Source: Actinoplanes sp. DH11 (GTDB lineage Bacteria; Actinomycetota; Actinomycetes; Mycobacteriales; Micromonosporaceae). From it: DNA of 64,000 bases. Below are positions 54,085 through 63,693 of this stretch, in pieces (position 1 is the first letter of the stretch; each line of letters begins with the position of its first letter). The stretch is from the NCBI RefSeq assembly GCF_020873875.1, contig NZ_JAHWGU010000004.1, positions 124,001-188,000 of the forward strand. The letters are read 5' to 3'. Under the pieces are notes generated by a model. The model was given only the letters and a program-made list of their open reading frames with translations, was not told the DNA's origin and did not search any database. A program made the translations under genes and the position numbers.

Positions 54085-54507
54085 GTGCGCGCACTGGTGC
54101 AGACGGTCAGCCGGGCGAGTGTGACAGTCGGCGAGGAGATCGTCGGGAAGATCGAGGACGGCCTGCTCGTGCTGGTCGGGGTGACCCACGACGACACCGC
54201 AGCCACCGCCGCCGAACTGGCCCGCAAGACCTGGGAACTGCGCATCCTCGACGGCGACCGGTCGGCCGCGGACGAGGGCGCCCCGGTGCTGGTGGTCAGC
54301 CAGTTCACCCTCTACGGCGACGCGCGCAAAGGCCGCCGGCCCACCTGGAACGCGGCCGCCCCGGCCGAGGTGGCCGAGCCCCTCGTCACCGCGTTCGTGG
54401 ACGCGCTGCGCGCCCGGGGAGCGACCGTCGCCACCGGCCGCTTCCGGGCACACATGCTGGTGGAAAGCGTGAACGTCGGACCGCGCACGGTCCTGCTGGA
54501 GCTCTAG
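54085..54507 (+). CDS. dtd: D-aminoacyl-tRNA deacylase
   Basis: It frees tRNAs mischarged with D-amino acids or glycine. The 140-residue protein starts at the GTG at 54085 with GGAGG upstream, and shows [17 protein letters not shown] at the N-terminus, the active-site motif [17 protein letters not shown], and a C-terminal Gly-Pro motif in [12 protein letters not shown], which varies slightly from the usual NxGPVT. The stop is 13 bp from that of spo0M. Confidence 0.95.
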   Translation: MRALVQTVSRASVTVGEEIVGKIEDGLLVLVGVTHDDTAATAAELARKTWELRILDGDRSAADEGAPVLVVSQFTLYGDARKGRRPTWNAAAPAEVAEPLVTAFVDALRARGATVATGRFRAHMLVESVNVGPRTVLLEL

Positions 54508-54520
54508 GCTCCCGGACCGG

Positions 54521-55315
54521 TCAGAAGAACAACCCGCGGCGCTGGGCGGACTGCCGCAGCCACTGGTCCAGCCGGCTCGCCCAGTCGACCTGGTCGGCGG
54601 TGGCGTAGTCGACGTCGAAACTGCCGAACGCGTCCTGGCCCTCGGTGAAGAGGCCACCCCGCTTGTCCAGCTCCAGTACCACCTGAAGCTTGTGCGGTGT
54701 CGGCAGGAACGTCAGCTCCAGCTGGCTGATGCCGCCGGCGAACTGCGCGGGCGGGTGGAACTCGATCTCCTGGTAGAACGGGAGCTGCTGGTCCACACCG
54801 TAGACCCGGCCCTTCTCCACATCCGCCCGGCTGAACCGGAAACCCAGACGCAGCAACGCCTCCAAGATCCGCTCCTGCGCCGGCAGCGGGTGCACGGCCA
54901 CCGGGTCCAGATCGGACTTGTCCACGGCGCGGGCCACCTCGAGCTCGGTGGTCAAACCCATCGTCATGCCGTGCAGCCGCTGCCCGTACACCTCGGTGAT
55001 CGGGGTCTGCCAGGGCACGTCGAAGCGGAACGGGACGTCGTGGCGCGCGCCGGAATCCAGCCGGAACGAGCCGGTCAGCCGCTGCCGGTGGAACTCCTGG
55101 TCGGCCTGGAACTCGCTGTCGCCGCTCTCCACCTCGACCCGGGTGATCAGGCCGATCGCCAGATATTCGACGTCGACGGCATGATCGCCGCCGACCACCT
55201 GGACGGTGCCCTCGAGGAACCCGCCCGGATAGGTGTTCGGGTTGACGAGCACGGTGTCGACCGACGGTCCACCGACACCGAACGCCTGCATCATGCGCTT
55301 GAAGACCACGATCAT
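54521..55315 (-). CDS. spo0M: Spo0M family sporulation-control protein
   Basis: A 264-residue cytoplasmic protein of the Spo0M arrestin-like family: MIVVFKRMMQAFGVGGPSVD at the start, YPGGFLEGTVQVVGGDHAVD, and FRFDVPWQTPITEVYGQRLHG further on cut by strands. In Bacillus it affects sporulation and cell-cycle proteins. In actinobacteria homologues are common and unexplored. ATG at 55315 follows AAAGGG. It diverges from the second sigma-factor gene. Confidence 0.9.
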   Translation of the reverse strand: MIVVFKRMMQAFGVGGPSVDTVLVNPNTYPGGFLEGTVQVVGGDHAVDVEYLAIGLITRVEVESGDSEFQADQEFHRQRLTGSFRLDSGARHDVPFRFDVPWQTPITEVYGQRLHGMTMGLTTELEVARAVDKSDLDPVAVHPLPAQERILEALLRLGFRFSRADVEKGRVYGVDQQLPFYQEIEFHPPAQFAGGISQLELTFLPTPHKLQVVLELDKRGGLFTEGQDAFGSFDVDYATADQVDWASRLDQWLRQSAQRRGLFF

Positions 55316-55513
55316 CACCCTTTCTCGGTGCAAGAACATTAACGGCGCCCGGCAAACCCCGCTTGTCGGTTTCTCGACGTCAGGGTTCTCCCTGATTCAT
55401 GCCACCTGAAGGCTGGCCTCACCTCCGCTTAACGCGCCAGCGACGAAGCTTGCTCTCACCGGCACGGATGCGGCTGGTACGCACGACACGTTGATCGCGG
55501 GGAGGGGACGCAA
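55316..55513. promoter_or_regulatory. divergent region between spo0M and the second sigma gene
   Basis: This 198-bp gap contains a short inverted repeat TCAGGG/CCCTGA (55380-55395) and the ribosome site GGAGGGG (55501-55507) of the sigma gene. No strong promoter boxes were identified. Confidence 0.4.
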
Positions 55514-56515
<1,002 letters not shown>

Positions 56516-56533
56516 TCCGTCACGCGACACCAG

Positions 56534-56565
56534 ACGCCGGCCCGGCTGATCATGCGGGCCGGCGT
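56534..56565. terminator. bidirectional terminator hairpin
   Basis: An 11-bp perfect stem ACGCCGGCCCG/CGGGCCGGCGT with a 10-base loop lies 19 bases after the sigma gene stop, before a converging gene. Confidence 0.75.
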
Positions 56566-56590
56566 TCCTGCTTTCCACGACTCTGCTTCC

Positions 56591-56675
56591 GGCGCTGCGC
56601 AGGCGGCGCGGGCCGGTGCTTCAGGCGCTGCGCGGGCCGGTGCTTCAGGCGCTGCGCAGGCGGCGCGGGCCGGTG
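56591..56675. repeat. three tandem repeats across the stop codon of the acyltransferase gene
   Basis: Units of 33, 24 and 28 bases start GGCGCTGCGC and contain GGGCCGGTGCTTCA. The third, leftmost in the minus-strand message, encodes the last residues; the stop TCA (56645-56647) ends its neighbour, and the others lie after the gene. It looks like repeated slippage at the gene's end. Confidence 0.75.
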
Positions 56676-59194
56676 TCCGGGCGCACACCCGCGTCGCCGA
56701 ACTCGGCGGCCGCGTGCAGCACCGAGAAACCGTCCGGGCGGGCCAGCACCGGATTCAGCGTGAGCGACCGCACCCGGGGATGCTCGTCGGCGATCCGGCC
56801 CACCCGCAGCAGCAGATCGATGAGCGCGTCCCGGTCCACCGGCGTCGACCCGCGGTAACCGTGCAGCAGCGGCGCCGCGCGCGGCTCGTCGACGAGCGCC
56901 TCGGCGGCCCGGTCGGTCAGCGGCGCGGCCCGCCAGGCCAGGTCGCCGAGGAGTTCACTGGCCACGCCGCCCAGACCGAACCCGACCACCGGGCCGAACG
57001 CCGGGTCCTCGACCACCTCGATCCGGCAGGCCACCCCCGGCGGCACCATCGTCTGGACCAGCACGTCCGGCCCGAACGCGGTGGCCAGTTCGCGGTACGC
57101 CGTGCGTACGCCCTCGTCGTCGCCGAGCGCGAGACGCACCGCGCCGAGGTCGATCCGGTGGCGCAACCCGCCGCCAGCCGCCTTGAGCGCAACCGGAAAC
57201 CCCAGCTCCCGCGCCGCCCGCACGGCGTCGTCGGCGGAACCGGCCAGAGTGGACGGCACGACGGCGATCCCGTACGCCTCCAGCAGTTCCGTCGCCGTCG
57301 ACGCCGCCTCCGCCGCCGGGACGTCCACACCGGACAGAACCGGCATCACACCGGGCGGCCGCCGCAACCAGTCGGCGTAGTTGACCACCCGGGCCAGCGC
57401 CCGCACCGCCTCCTCCACCGACGGATAGGCCGGCACCCGCGCCGGGACCTGCCCGAACACCATCGTGGCGACGGTCGGCTTCTCCCCCGCGAGCGCCACA
57501 CTCGCCAGCGCCGCGGCGAAGTCGGCGTCCTCGTCGGCGTGCTGCCCCGGCACCGGCGGCGCGAAGACCACCACGAGGGCGTCCACCCGCGGGTCGACCG
57601 CCGCGTCGGCGAGCGCGTCGGCCAGGTCGTGCGCCGAGGCGAGCGGGCTGACGTCGCTCGGATAGCCGTCCGCCACGGTCAGCCCGGCGGCCCGGCAGGC
57701 GACCACCGCGAGCTGGGCCAGCGCCGACGAGTTGCCGACCACCGCGATCCGCCGGCCGCCCGGCAGCGGCTGATGGGCCAGCAGCATGCCGACGTCGAAG
57801 AGTTCCTGGACCGTGTCCACCCGGATCACGCCGGACCTGGCGAACAGGGCGGTCACCGCGTTCGCGTCCGGCCCCGGCGCGTCGCCCGCCAGGCCCGGCG
57901 GCCGGGTCGCCGACGCGACCGCCACCACCGGCTTCACCCGGCTCATCCGGCGGGCCAGCCGGGCGAACTTGCGCGGATTGCCGAACGTCTCCAGGTAGAG
58001 CAGCACGACGTCGGTGCCCGGGTCGTCCTGCCAGAACTGGAGCAGGTCGTTGCCGGAGACGTCGGCCCGGTTGCCGGCCGAGACGAAACTGGACAGGCCC
58101 AGGCCACGGCGGTCCGCCTCGGCGAGCAGGGCGACACCGAGCGCGCCGCTCTGCGCGAAGAAACCGACCCGGCCGGCCATCGGCAGACGCGGTGAGAGGG
58201 TGGCGTTCAGCCGCACGTCGGGGTCGGTGTTGGCGATCCCGAAACTGCTCGGGCCGATCATCCGCAGCCCGGCGGCGCGCGCGGCCTCGACCAGGCGGCG
58301 CTGGTGCGCGGCGCCCTCCGGCCCGGCGTCGGCGAAACCGGCGGAGACCACCACCACGCCACCCGCGCCGGCGCGGGCCGCGTCCGCGCCGGCCTCCGCG
58401 ACCGCCCCCGCGGGCACGGCGATCAGGGCCAGGTCGATCGGGACACCGGCGTGCGAGGCGCTGCGGTACGCCGGAAGCCCGGCCACCCGGTCCGCGGTCG
58501 GATGCACCGGCACGACCGCGCCGGGGTAACCGCCGTCGCGCAGGTTGCCCAGCATCGCGGCGCCGATGCCCTGCCCGCTGGCACTGGCGCCGTAGATCGC
58601 GATGCCCCGGGGGTTGAGCAGCTTGGCGATCGACCGGGCCTCGGTGAGATGCTCGCGGGACTCCTGCACCTCCCGGGACTTCTCGGTCGGCGCGATCGGG
58701 AAGCTCAGATGCACGACACCGTCCGCGTACTTGCGCTGCACCGAGAAGCCCGAGTCCCCGAACACGCGCAGCATGCCGCCGTTCTCCGGCAGCACCTCGG
58801 CGACGAACCGGGTCAGGCCGTGCTCCCGGGCCGCCTCGGCCAGATGCTCCAGCAGCACCGAGCCGATGCCGCGGCCCTGGTGCGCGTCCTCCACCACGAA
58901 CGCCACCTCGGCTTCGGGCGAGTCGGGGCCGAGGCGCTCGTACCGGCCGACCGCGGTGATCCGGCCGTCGGCGTCGACGATGACGAACGCCTCCCGGTCG
59001 TGGTGGTCGACGTTGACGAAGCGCTGCAGGTCCCGTTCCGGGATCCGCGGGTACGGCGAGAAGTAGCGCAGGTAGCGCGTACGGTCGCTCATCCGGGAGT
59101 GGAAGTCCACGATGGCCGGAGCATCCTGGGGCCGGATCTGCCGCAGGCGGGCGGTCGAGCCGTCGGCGAGCAGGACGTCTGCGCTTCGCTCCAC
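56645..59194 (-). CDS. GNAT acetyltransferase fused to NDP-forming acyl-CoA synthetase-like domains
   Basis: An 849-residue protein. The N-terminal GNAT domain (about 1-165) has EAEVAFVVEDAHQGRGIGSV, the acetyl-CoA loop. A CoA-binding domain follows (about 190-320, LNPRGIAIYGASASGQGIG), then succinyl-CoA-synthetase-like and ATP-grasp domains (ELLEAYGIAVVPST, FPVALKAAGGGLRHR). This is the Pat-type protein acetyltransferase with GNAT at the N-terminus. Such enzymes acetylate acyl-CoA synthetases. The AcuC deacetylase gene is four bases upstream. Confidence 0.9.
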   Translation of the reverse strand: MERSADVLLADGSTARLRQIRPQDAPAIVDFHSRMSDRTRYLRYFSPYPRIPERDLQRFVNVDHHDREAFVIVDADGRITAVGRYERLGPDSPEAEVAFVVEDAHQGRGIGSVLLEHLAEAAREHGLTRFVAEVLPENGGMLRVFGDSGFSVQRKYADGVVHLSFPIAPTEKSREVQESREHLTEARSIAKLLNPRGIAIYGASASGQGIGAAMLGNLRDGGYPGAVVPVHPTADRVAGLPAYRSASHAGVPIDLALIAVPAGAVAEAGADAARAGAGGVVVVSAGFADAGPEGAAHQRRLVEAARAAGLRMIGPSSFGIANTDPDVRLNATLSPRLPMAGRVGFFAQSGALGVALLAEADRRGLGLSSFVSAGNRADVSGNDLLQFWQDDPGTDVVLLYLETFGNPRKFARLARRMSRVKPVVAVASATRPPGLAGDAPGPDANAVTALFARSGVIRVDTVQELFDVGMLLAHQPLPGGRRIAVVGNSSALAQLAVVACRAAGLTVADGYPSDVSPLASAHDLADALADAAVDPRVDALVVVFAPPVPGQHADEDADFAAALASVALAGEKPTVATMVFGQVPARVPAYPSVEEAVRALARVVNYADWLRRPPGVMPVLSGVDVPAAEAASTATELLEAYGIAVVPSTLAGSADDAVRAARELGFPVALKAAGGGLRHRIDLGAVRLALGDDEGVRTAYRELATAFGPDVLVQTMVPPGVACRIEVVEDPAFGPVVGFGLGGVASELLGDLAWRAAPLTDRAAEALVDEPRAAPLLHGYRGSTPVDRDALIDLLLRVGRIADEHPRVRSLTLNPVLARPDGFSVLHAAAEFGDAGVRPDTGPRRLRSA

Positions 59195-59198
59195 GTCG

Positions 59199-60380
59199 TC
59201 AGTCCCTGGGGTCGTGCGGGTCCAGTCCGTGCAGGGGGAACACCGCCGACCGGGTCGCCTGGATGGCCCGGTCGATCGGATCGGTGGTGCCCGGCGACCA
59301 GTGTTGCAGGATCGGCTCCGCGCCGTCGGTCATCGACTCCGGAACGGCGCCACCGGGACAGCGCCGGGCCGCCAGTTCCCGCCAGCCCGGCGGGGTCGGC
59401 GTCCGCGGGTCGAGCGGCTCACCGGTGGCCACCGCGAGCAGGTGCGACCAGGCCCGTGGGACGACCTCGACCAGGGCGTACCCGCCGCCGCCGGTCGCCA
59501 CCCAGCGGCCGTCGCAGAGCTCGTCGGCGAGCGCGCGGATCGCCACGTAGGCCGCGCGCTGCCCGTCCACCGACAGCCTCAGATCGGCGAGCGGGTCGAG
59601 GCGGTGCGCGTCGGCGCCGCACTGACTGATGATGATCTCGGGTGCGAACGCGCGGACCACCGACGGCACCACCGCGTGGAAGGCACGCAGCCAGCCGGCG
59701 TCCTCGGTGCCCGGTGGCAGCGGCACGTTCACCGCGGTGCCCTCGGCGTCCGGCCCGCCGATCTCGTCGGCGAACCCGGTGCCCGGCCAGAGCGCGAGCG
59801 GCGTCTCGTGCAGGCTCACGGTCAGCACCCGGGGGTCGTTGAAGAAGGCGGTCTGCACGCCGTCGCCGTGGTGCACGTCGACGTCGATGTAGGCCACCCG
59901 CCGGGCACCCTGCTCCAGCAGCCAGGCGATCGCCACGGCCGGGTCGTTGTAGACGCAGAACCCGGAGGCCCGGGCCGGCAGGGCGTGATGCAGGCCGCCG
60001 GCCACGTTCACGGCCCGGCGGGCGGAACCCGTCCAGACCGCCTCGGCGGCCGCGATGGTGGCGCCGCAGATCCGGGCGGAGGCGTCGTGCATCCCCTCGA
60101 AGACCGGGTTGTCGACGGTGTTGAGGCCCCAGCCGGTGAAGAAGGGATCGATCGGCGCCAGTCGCACCGCGTCCAGGTAGTCGGGCCGGTGCACCCGGGT
60201 GAGATCGGTCTCAGTCGCCGGCTGCGGGGTGAGCATCCGGACCGTCGGCCGGTCCAGCACACCCAGTTCCCGCGCCAACGCCATGGTCAACTCGACCCGC
60301 ACCGGGTTCAGCGGATGATCGCCCATGTCGTAGTCGAGCAGGGCTCCGTCCCACACGACCGCCGTCGTCTCGTCCGCCAT
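59199..60380 (-). CDS. acuC: AcuC-like protein deacetylase (class I HDAC family)
   Basis: A 393-residue zinc-dependent deacetylase with GGLHHALPARASGFCVYND, YIDVDVHHGDGVQTAFF, and SQCGADAHRLDPLADL. In Bacillus AcuC removes acetyl groups from acetyl-CoA synthetase and works against AcuA. The ATG at 60380 (MADETTAVVWDG) is chosen. It is in one operon with the Pat-like acetyltransferase, four bases apart, so the pair should switch acyl-CoA synthetases off and on. Confidence 0.93.
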   Translation of the reverse strand: MADETTAVVWDGALLDYDMGDHPLNPVRVELTMALARELGVLDRPTVRMLTPQPATETDLTRVHRPDYLDAVRLAPIDPFFTGWGLNTVDNPVFEGMHDASARICGATIAAAEAVWTGSARRAVNVAGGLHHALPARASGFCVYNDPAVAIAWLLEQGARRVAYIDVDVHHGDGVQTAFFNDPRVLTVSLHETPLALWPGTGFADEIGGPDAEGTAVNVPLPPGTEDAGWLRAFHAVVPSVVRAFAPEIIISQCGADAHRLDPLADLRLSVDGQRAAYVAIRALADELCDGRWVATGGGGYALVEVVPRAWSHLLAVATGEPLDPRTPTPPGWRELAARRCPGGAVPESMTDGAEPILQHWSPGTTDPIDRAIQATRSAVFPLHGLDPHDPRD

Positions 60381-60532
60381 GCGCACATGCTGCCACGCCC
60401 ACGATCGCCCGGCCGGGGGCGACGTGTCGTTAGCACACGTGTTCCGGGGTCGGGTAGGGTCATCAGGCACTTGCTCGGGGCGGATGTCAACCCCCCGCCG
60501 CGCGGTATTATCGCTGCTGGGAGGACCGCATC

Positions 60533-61222
60533 GTGAACGATCTCGTCGATACCACCGAGATGTACCTGCGCACCATCCTCGAACTCGAGGAAGAAGGTGT
60601 GCCAGCACTCCGAGCCCGCATCGCCGAACGCCTGCACCAGAGCGGTCCCACGGTCAGCCAGACCGTCGCCCGGATGGAACGAGACGGTCTGCTGACCGTC
60701 GAGGGCGACCGCCACCTGGTGCTGACCGACATGGGCCGCGCCAACGCGGTCGCCGTCATGCGCAAACACCGGCTCGCCGAGCTTCTGCTCGTCAACGTCA
60801 TCGGCATGCCCTACGAGGAGGCCCACGAGGAGGCCTGCCGCTGGGAGCACGTGATGAGCGACGCCGTGGAAAAGCGCGTCTACGAGCTGCTCAACAAGCC
60901 GACCCGTTCACCGTACGGGAACCCGATCCCCGGACTGGAGGAGCTGGGCGCGCCGGACGAGACAGCCATCGAGCTGGCGCAGAGTCAGATAGAGCGCAAC
61001 CTGGCATTCCCCGGCCTGTCCGGCAGTGTCGTGGTGCGTCGGATCTGCGAGAGCGTCCAGACCAACGCCGACGTCCTGCGCCAGCTGCACACCGCCGGCA
61101 TCGACCCGGGTGCCACGGTGACCGTGGCACAGGAGCGCGACGGCGTCACCATCGACCGTTCCGGCGACAAAATCCGGCTGCCGCGTGAGGTGGCGTCCCG
61201 GGTGTTCGTGGCCGGTCACTGA
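60533..61222 (+). CDS. ideR: iron-dependent regulator, DtxR/IdeR family
   Basis: A 229-residue Fe(II)-activated repressor of iron uptake genes. The GTG at 60533 follows GGGAGG. The winged helix includes QSGPTVSQTVARMERDGLL. All DtxR/IdeR metal ligands are present at family numbering: M10, C102, E105, H106 (primary) and H79, E83, H98 (ancillary). A dimerisation domain and a C-terminal SH3-like domain follow, including GSVVVRRICESVQTN. It diverges from acuC over 150 bp. Confidence 0.95.
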   Translation: MNDLVDTTEMYLRTILELEEEGVPALRARIAERLHQSGPTVSQTVARMERDGLLTVEGDRHLVLTDMGRANAVAVMRKHRLAELLLVNVIGMPYEEAHEEACRWEHVMSDAVEKRVYELLNKPTRSPYGNPIPGLEELGAPDETAIELAQSQIERNLAFPGLSGSVVVRRICESVQTNADVLRQLHTAGIDPGATVTVAQERDGVTIDRSGDKIRLPREVASRVFVAGH

Positions 61223-61400
61223 CGTTTTTCGTCGGATCTGACGGGTCGTCCTCGTGGCGGCCCGTCGGCTTTTCATGCCGTCCACCTGTGTCACTCAGCC
61301 AGCCGATTTCCGCGCTCGGCCCGTGCCCGCCCTTGGCCTTCGCGGTCAGCCGGTAGCCGCCGGACCGCCCAGCCGCCGGACCGCCCAGCCGCCGGACCAC

Positions 61401-61500
61401 CCAGCCGCCGGACCACTCGGCTCGACCCGACCGCCCAGCCGCCCGACCACCCAGCCGCCGGACCACTCGGCTCGACCCGACCGCCCAGCCGCCCGACCGC
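61401..61500. repeat. two 50-bp direct repeats
   Basis: Bases 61401-61450 and 61451-61500 agree at 49 of 50 positions (last-but-one base differs). Each contains shorter repeated units such as CCGCCCAGCCGCC, which continue for about 40 bp on either side. Confidence 0.85.
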
Positions 61501-61520
61501 CCAGCCGCCCGGCTCGCCGG

Positions 61521-61574
61521 TGCCGGCGTCCGCGTCCGTGCCGGCGTCGGCGTCCGTGCCGGCGTCAGTGCCGG
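61521..61574. repeat. three 18-bp tandem repeats
   Basis: Units beginning TGCCGGCGTC start at 61521, 61539 and 61557, with small changes between copies. They lie 27 bp before palindrome A copy 3. Confidence 0.8.
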
Positions 61575-61601
61575 TGCGGCGCACTACGGTCCGCGTGACG
61601 G

Positions 61602-61678
61602 TGTTGATCTGCTAGCGATGCGAAATCGCTGTGATCATGGGGTCATGACCGCGATTTCGCATCGCTAGCAGATCAACA
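61602..61678. repeat. 77-bp palindromic repeat, family A, copy 3 (perfect arms)
   Basis: The 28-base arms are perfectly complementary in this copy (TGTTGATCTGCTAGCGATGC outward-in, and its reverse complement), with centre TGTGATCATGGGGTCATGAC plus one base. No hairpin B is nearby. It is therefore the best reference for the family and suggests A can exist alone. Confidence 0.93.
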
Positions 61679-61874
61679 TCTCGCTATAGACGCGCGGCCG
61701 CCGCCATCCGAGCCGGCAAGGGGGCACGGCGTCGACGCGCGAGCCGGGCCGCCAAAAGAACACGCGGTCGATGCGCGAGCCGAGCCGGCTGGGCGGTGAT
61801 CGGGCCGCACCCTGCCGGGGAGGCCTGTGTCGCACTCGCTTGACGGCCACTGTCAAGTAGCGCAGGATTGCCGC

Positions 61875-62336
61875 ATGGACGCCCTGGCCGAGCAGCTTCT
61901 CCGCCTCGTCGAGGTGCGGCTGCTCGACCCGCTGGAGATCCTGCTCGAGGACGGTGAGACCTCCGTCGCGCTGCGGTCGATGCTGCGCCGGCGGGCCGCC
62001 GGCTGGGCGCACACCATCGAGTACGGCGACCACGCCGCGGCCGTCCATGCCATCGCCCGGGTCATGGCGACGTTGCACAGCGACGAGCACGCGTTCGCCC
62101 CGCCCCCGGAGTGGTGGCGCACCCCGCTCGGCCAGGCGGTCGTCCGCCGGGTCGGGCACCCGTTCGCGGAGTCGGTCTCCCTGACGACCGCCGGCGCCAT
62201 GCTCGGCATCAGCCGGCAGGGCGTGCACGACCTGGTCCGGCGTGGGCGCCTGCCCCGCCACCCCGACGGCGGTGTGCCGGTCGCCGCCGTCCGTGACCGC
62301 TTGCTCAACACGCCTCCGACAGAGGAGATCCCATGA
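61875..62336 (+). CDS. helix-turn-helix (excisionase-like) DNA-binding protein
   Basis: A 153-residue protein with a C-terminal MerR/excisionase-like HTH (SLTTAGAMLGISRQGVHDLV, then RRGRLPRHPDGGVPVAAV). The N-terminal 90 residues are helical and unassigned. The ATG at 61875 is preferred over an upstream start at 61827. Its stop overlaps the hydrolase start (ATGA), so it may regulate or serve with that enzyme. It could be a remnant of a mobile-element regulator. Confidence 0.78.
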   Translation: MDALAEQLLRLVEVRLLDPLEILLEDGETSVALRSMLRRRAAGWAHTIEYGDHAAAVHAIARVMATLHSDEHAFAPPPEWWRTPLGQAVVRRVGHPFAESVSLTTAGAMLGISRQGVHDLVRRGRLPRHPDGGVPVAAVRDRLLNTPPTEEIP

Positions 62337-63235
62337 TCAACGACCGTCTCATCGACGCCGGCGAACTGCCCGTCGCCGTCCGGGACTTCGGCGGCGACCA
62401 GCCACCGCTGCTGCTCCTGCACGGCGCCGGGGCCAACCTGGCGCACATGACCACGCTGGCCCGCGCCCTCCGGCCACGCCATCGGGTGATCACCGTCGAT
62501 CTGCGCGGGCACGGCCGCTCCGGCGACGGACCGTGGACCTGGGACGCGGCGCTCGGGGATTTGGCGGCCGTCTGCGTACAGATGGAACTGGACCGCCCCG
62601 CAGTTGTCGGTCACTCCCTCGGCGGGATGCTCGCCGCCCTCTGGGGTCAGCGGCACCCGGAGTCGCTCGGTGTGGTCAGCCTCGACGGCAACCCGCCGCC
62701 CACGACCCCGGCGCACCTGCCCGGACTGGACCCGGAGAAGGCGACGGCCGAACTGGCCCGGTTGCACAGCGTCTTCGACGCGGTCGAGGCAGCCGCCGGC
62801 CAGGTCATCCCCGCGGACCAGCTCCCCGACCTGGTGGAGCAGCAGCAGATGGCGGCCCGCGACATGGGCGCCAACGAGAAGGTGTGGATCGAGGGCTTCC
62901 GGCGCAACCTGGTGCACGTGGCCGGCGAGACGTCGATCCGGCCGTCCGCGCAGGCCACCTCCGAGCTGCGCGCGCTGATGAACGCGCTGGACCTGACCCC
63001 CGTCTACGCGGCCACCACCTGCCCGGAGCTGGTCGTGCTGCCCACTCGCAGCCTGCCGCAGCAGGAGCCGTTCGCCGAGCTCTACGAGTCGCACCGCCGC
63101 TTCCTGGTGGAGCAGGCGCAGTCGGTGCCGCACCTGCGCTACCTCTCGCTCGCCGACGCCTCGCACGCCATGGTTATCGAGCAGCCCACCGCCCTCGCCT
63201 CGATCATCAGCGATTTCCTGGCGGGCCATCGCTGA
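62333..63235 (+). CDS. alpha/beta hydrolase
   Basis: A 300-residue alpha/beta-hydrolase-fold enzyme with oxyanion region LLLLHGAGANLAHM, DLRGHGRSG, the nucleophile elbow VVGHSLGGMLAAL (serine near residue 94) and a C-terminal histidine in ADASHAMVIEQP. The acid residue is likely in the strand after CPELVVLP. The substrate is unknown; an ester or lactone is typical. It is coupled to the HTH gene. Confidence 0.88.
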   Translation: MINDRLIDAGELPVAVRDFGGDQPPLLLLHGAGANLAHMTTLARALRPRHRVITVDLRGHGRSGDGPWTWDAALGDLAAVCVQMELDRPAVVGHSLGGMLAALWGQRHPESLGVVSLDGNPPPTTPAHLPGLDPEKATAELARLHSVFDAVEAAAGQVIPADQLPDLVEQQQMAARDMGANEKVWIEGFRRNLVHVAGETSIRPSAQATSELRALMNALDLTPVYAATTCPELVVLPTRSLPQQEPFAELYESHRRFLVEQAQSVPHLRYLSLADASHAMVIEQPTALASIISDFLAGHR

Positions 63236-63260
63236 CCCACCCGCCGCGCCGGGCCCCGGC

Positions 63261-63530
63261 TCACTCGTGGTCGGACAGCCCGGCGGCGGCAAGGTTGACG
63301 GCAACCAGGGCAAAACCACCGAGTACGGGCCACAGCACCGCACCGGCAAACGCGCCGACCGCACTGTCCCGCCGAGCGTGCCGGCTGTGCCACTGACCGA
63401 TAAGGATCACCGCAATCGGCGCGGCGGCGAAAACCACCCAGGCGACGGCTGCCTTCCGGACCAGGTAGATGACCACGATCCCACCCGCCCACACGGCCAG
63501 GGACTGTGCCAGACCTCGCTTCACCGGCAC
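63261..63530 (-). CDS. small membrane protein
   Basis: An 89-residue protein with three hydrophobic helices (about 8-23, 27-44, 58-82) and a basic loop (WHSRHARRDS). Start is probably the GTG at 63530 or at 63524. No family is recognised. It converges on the hydrolase gene. Confidence 0.6.
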   Translation of the reverse strand: MPVKRGLAQSLAVWAGGIVVIYLVRKAAVAWVVFAAAPIAVILIGQWHSRHARRDSAVGAFAGAVLWPVLGGFALVAVNLAAAGLSDHE

Positions 63531-63635
63531 ACCGTACCGGCAGCGTTGCCGCGATGACGGACGATGTCTGCGTGCGGATCCGGAGCATCCTGCGACCCGG
63601 CGTGACGAAAGCCCGCCTCGACCCGGCCGCCCGCA

Positions 63636-63675
63636 GCGAATGCCTCCCGCCCAGAATCGGACGGGAGGCATTCGC
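63636..63675 (-). terminator. terminator hairpin after nrdJ
   Basis: A perfect 14-bp stem GCGAATGCCTCCCG/CGGGAGGCATTCGC with a 12-base loop lies 18 bases after the nrdJ stop on the minus strand. Confidence 0.82.
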
Positions 63676-63693
63676 TCGCGGGGCTACCCGATG

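Larger units (their letters stand above)
61223..61874. other. gene-free region with tandem repeats and palindrome A copy 3
   Basis: No convincing gene is seen. The region contains a Pro/Gly/Arg-type repeat array on both strands (61360-61515), an 18-bp repeat (61521-61574) and the 77-bp palindrome (61602-61678). Open frames through the array encode only monotonous repeats. Upstream of the HTH gene, 61680-61874 shows no clear element. Confidence 0.7.

Noticed and set aside
61360..61574. CRISPR-like appearance of repeats
   Set aside because: Repeats are directly tandem, without unique spacers, and no cas genes are present.
61291..61584. Repeat protein (Gly/Trp/Arg or Asp/Ala/Gly) on the minus strand
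   Set aside because: The frame is only a translation of the DNA tandem repeats, without a ribosome site or family; several frames are equally open.
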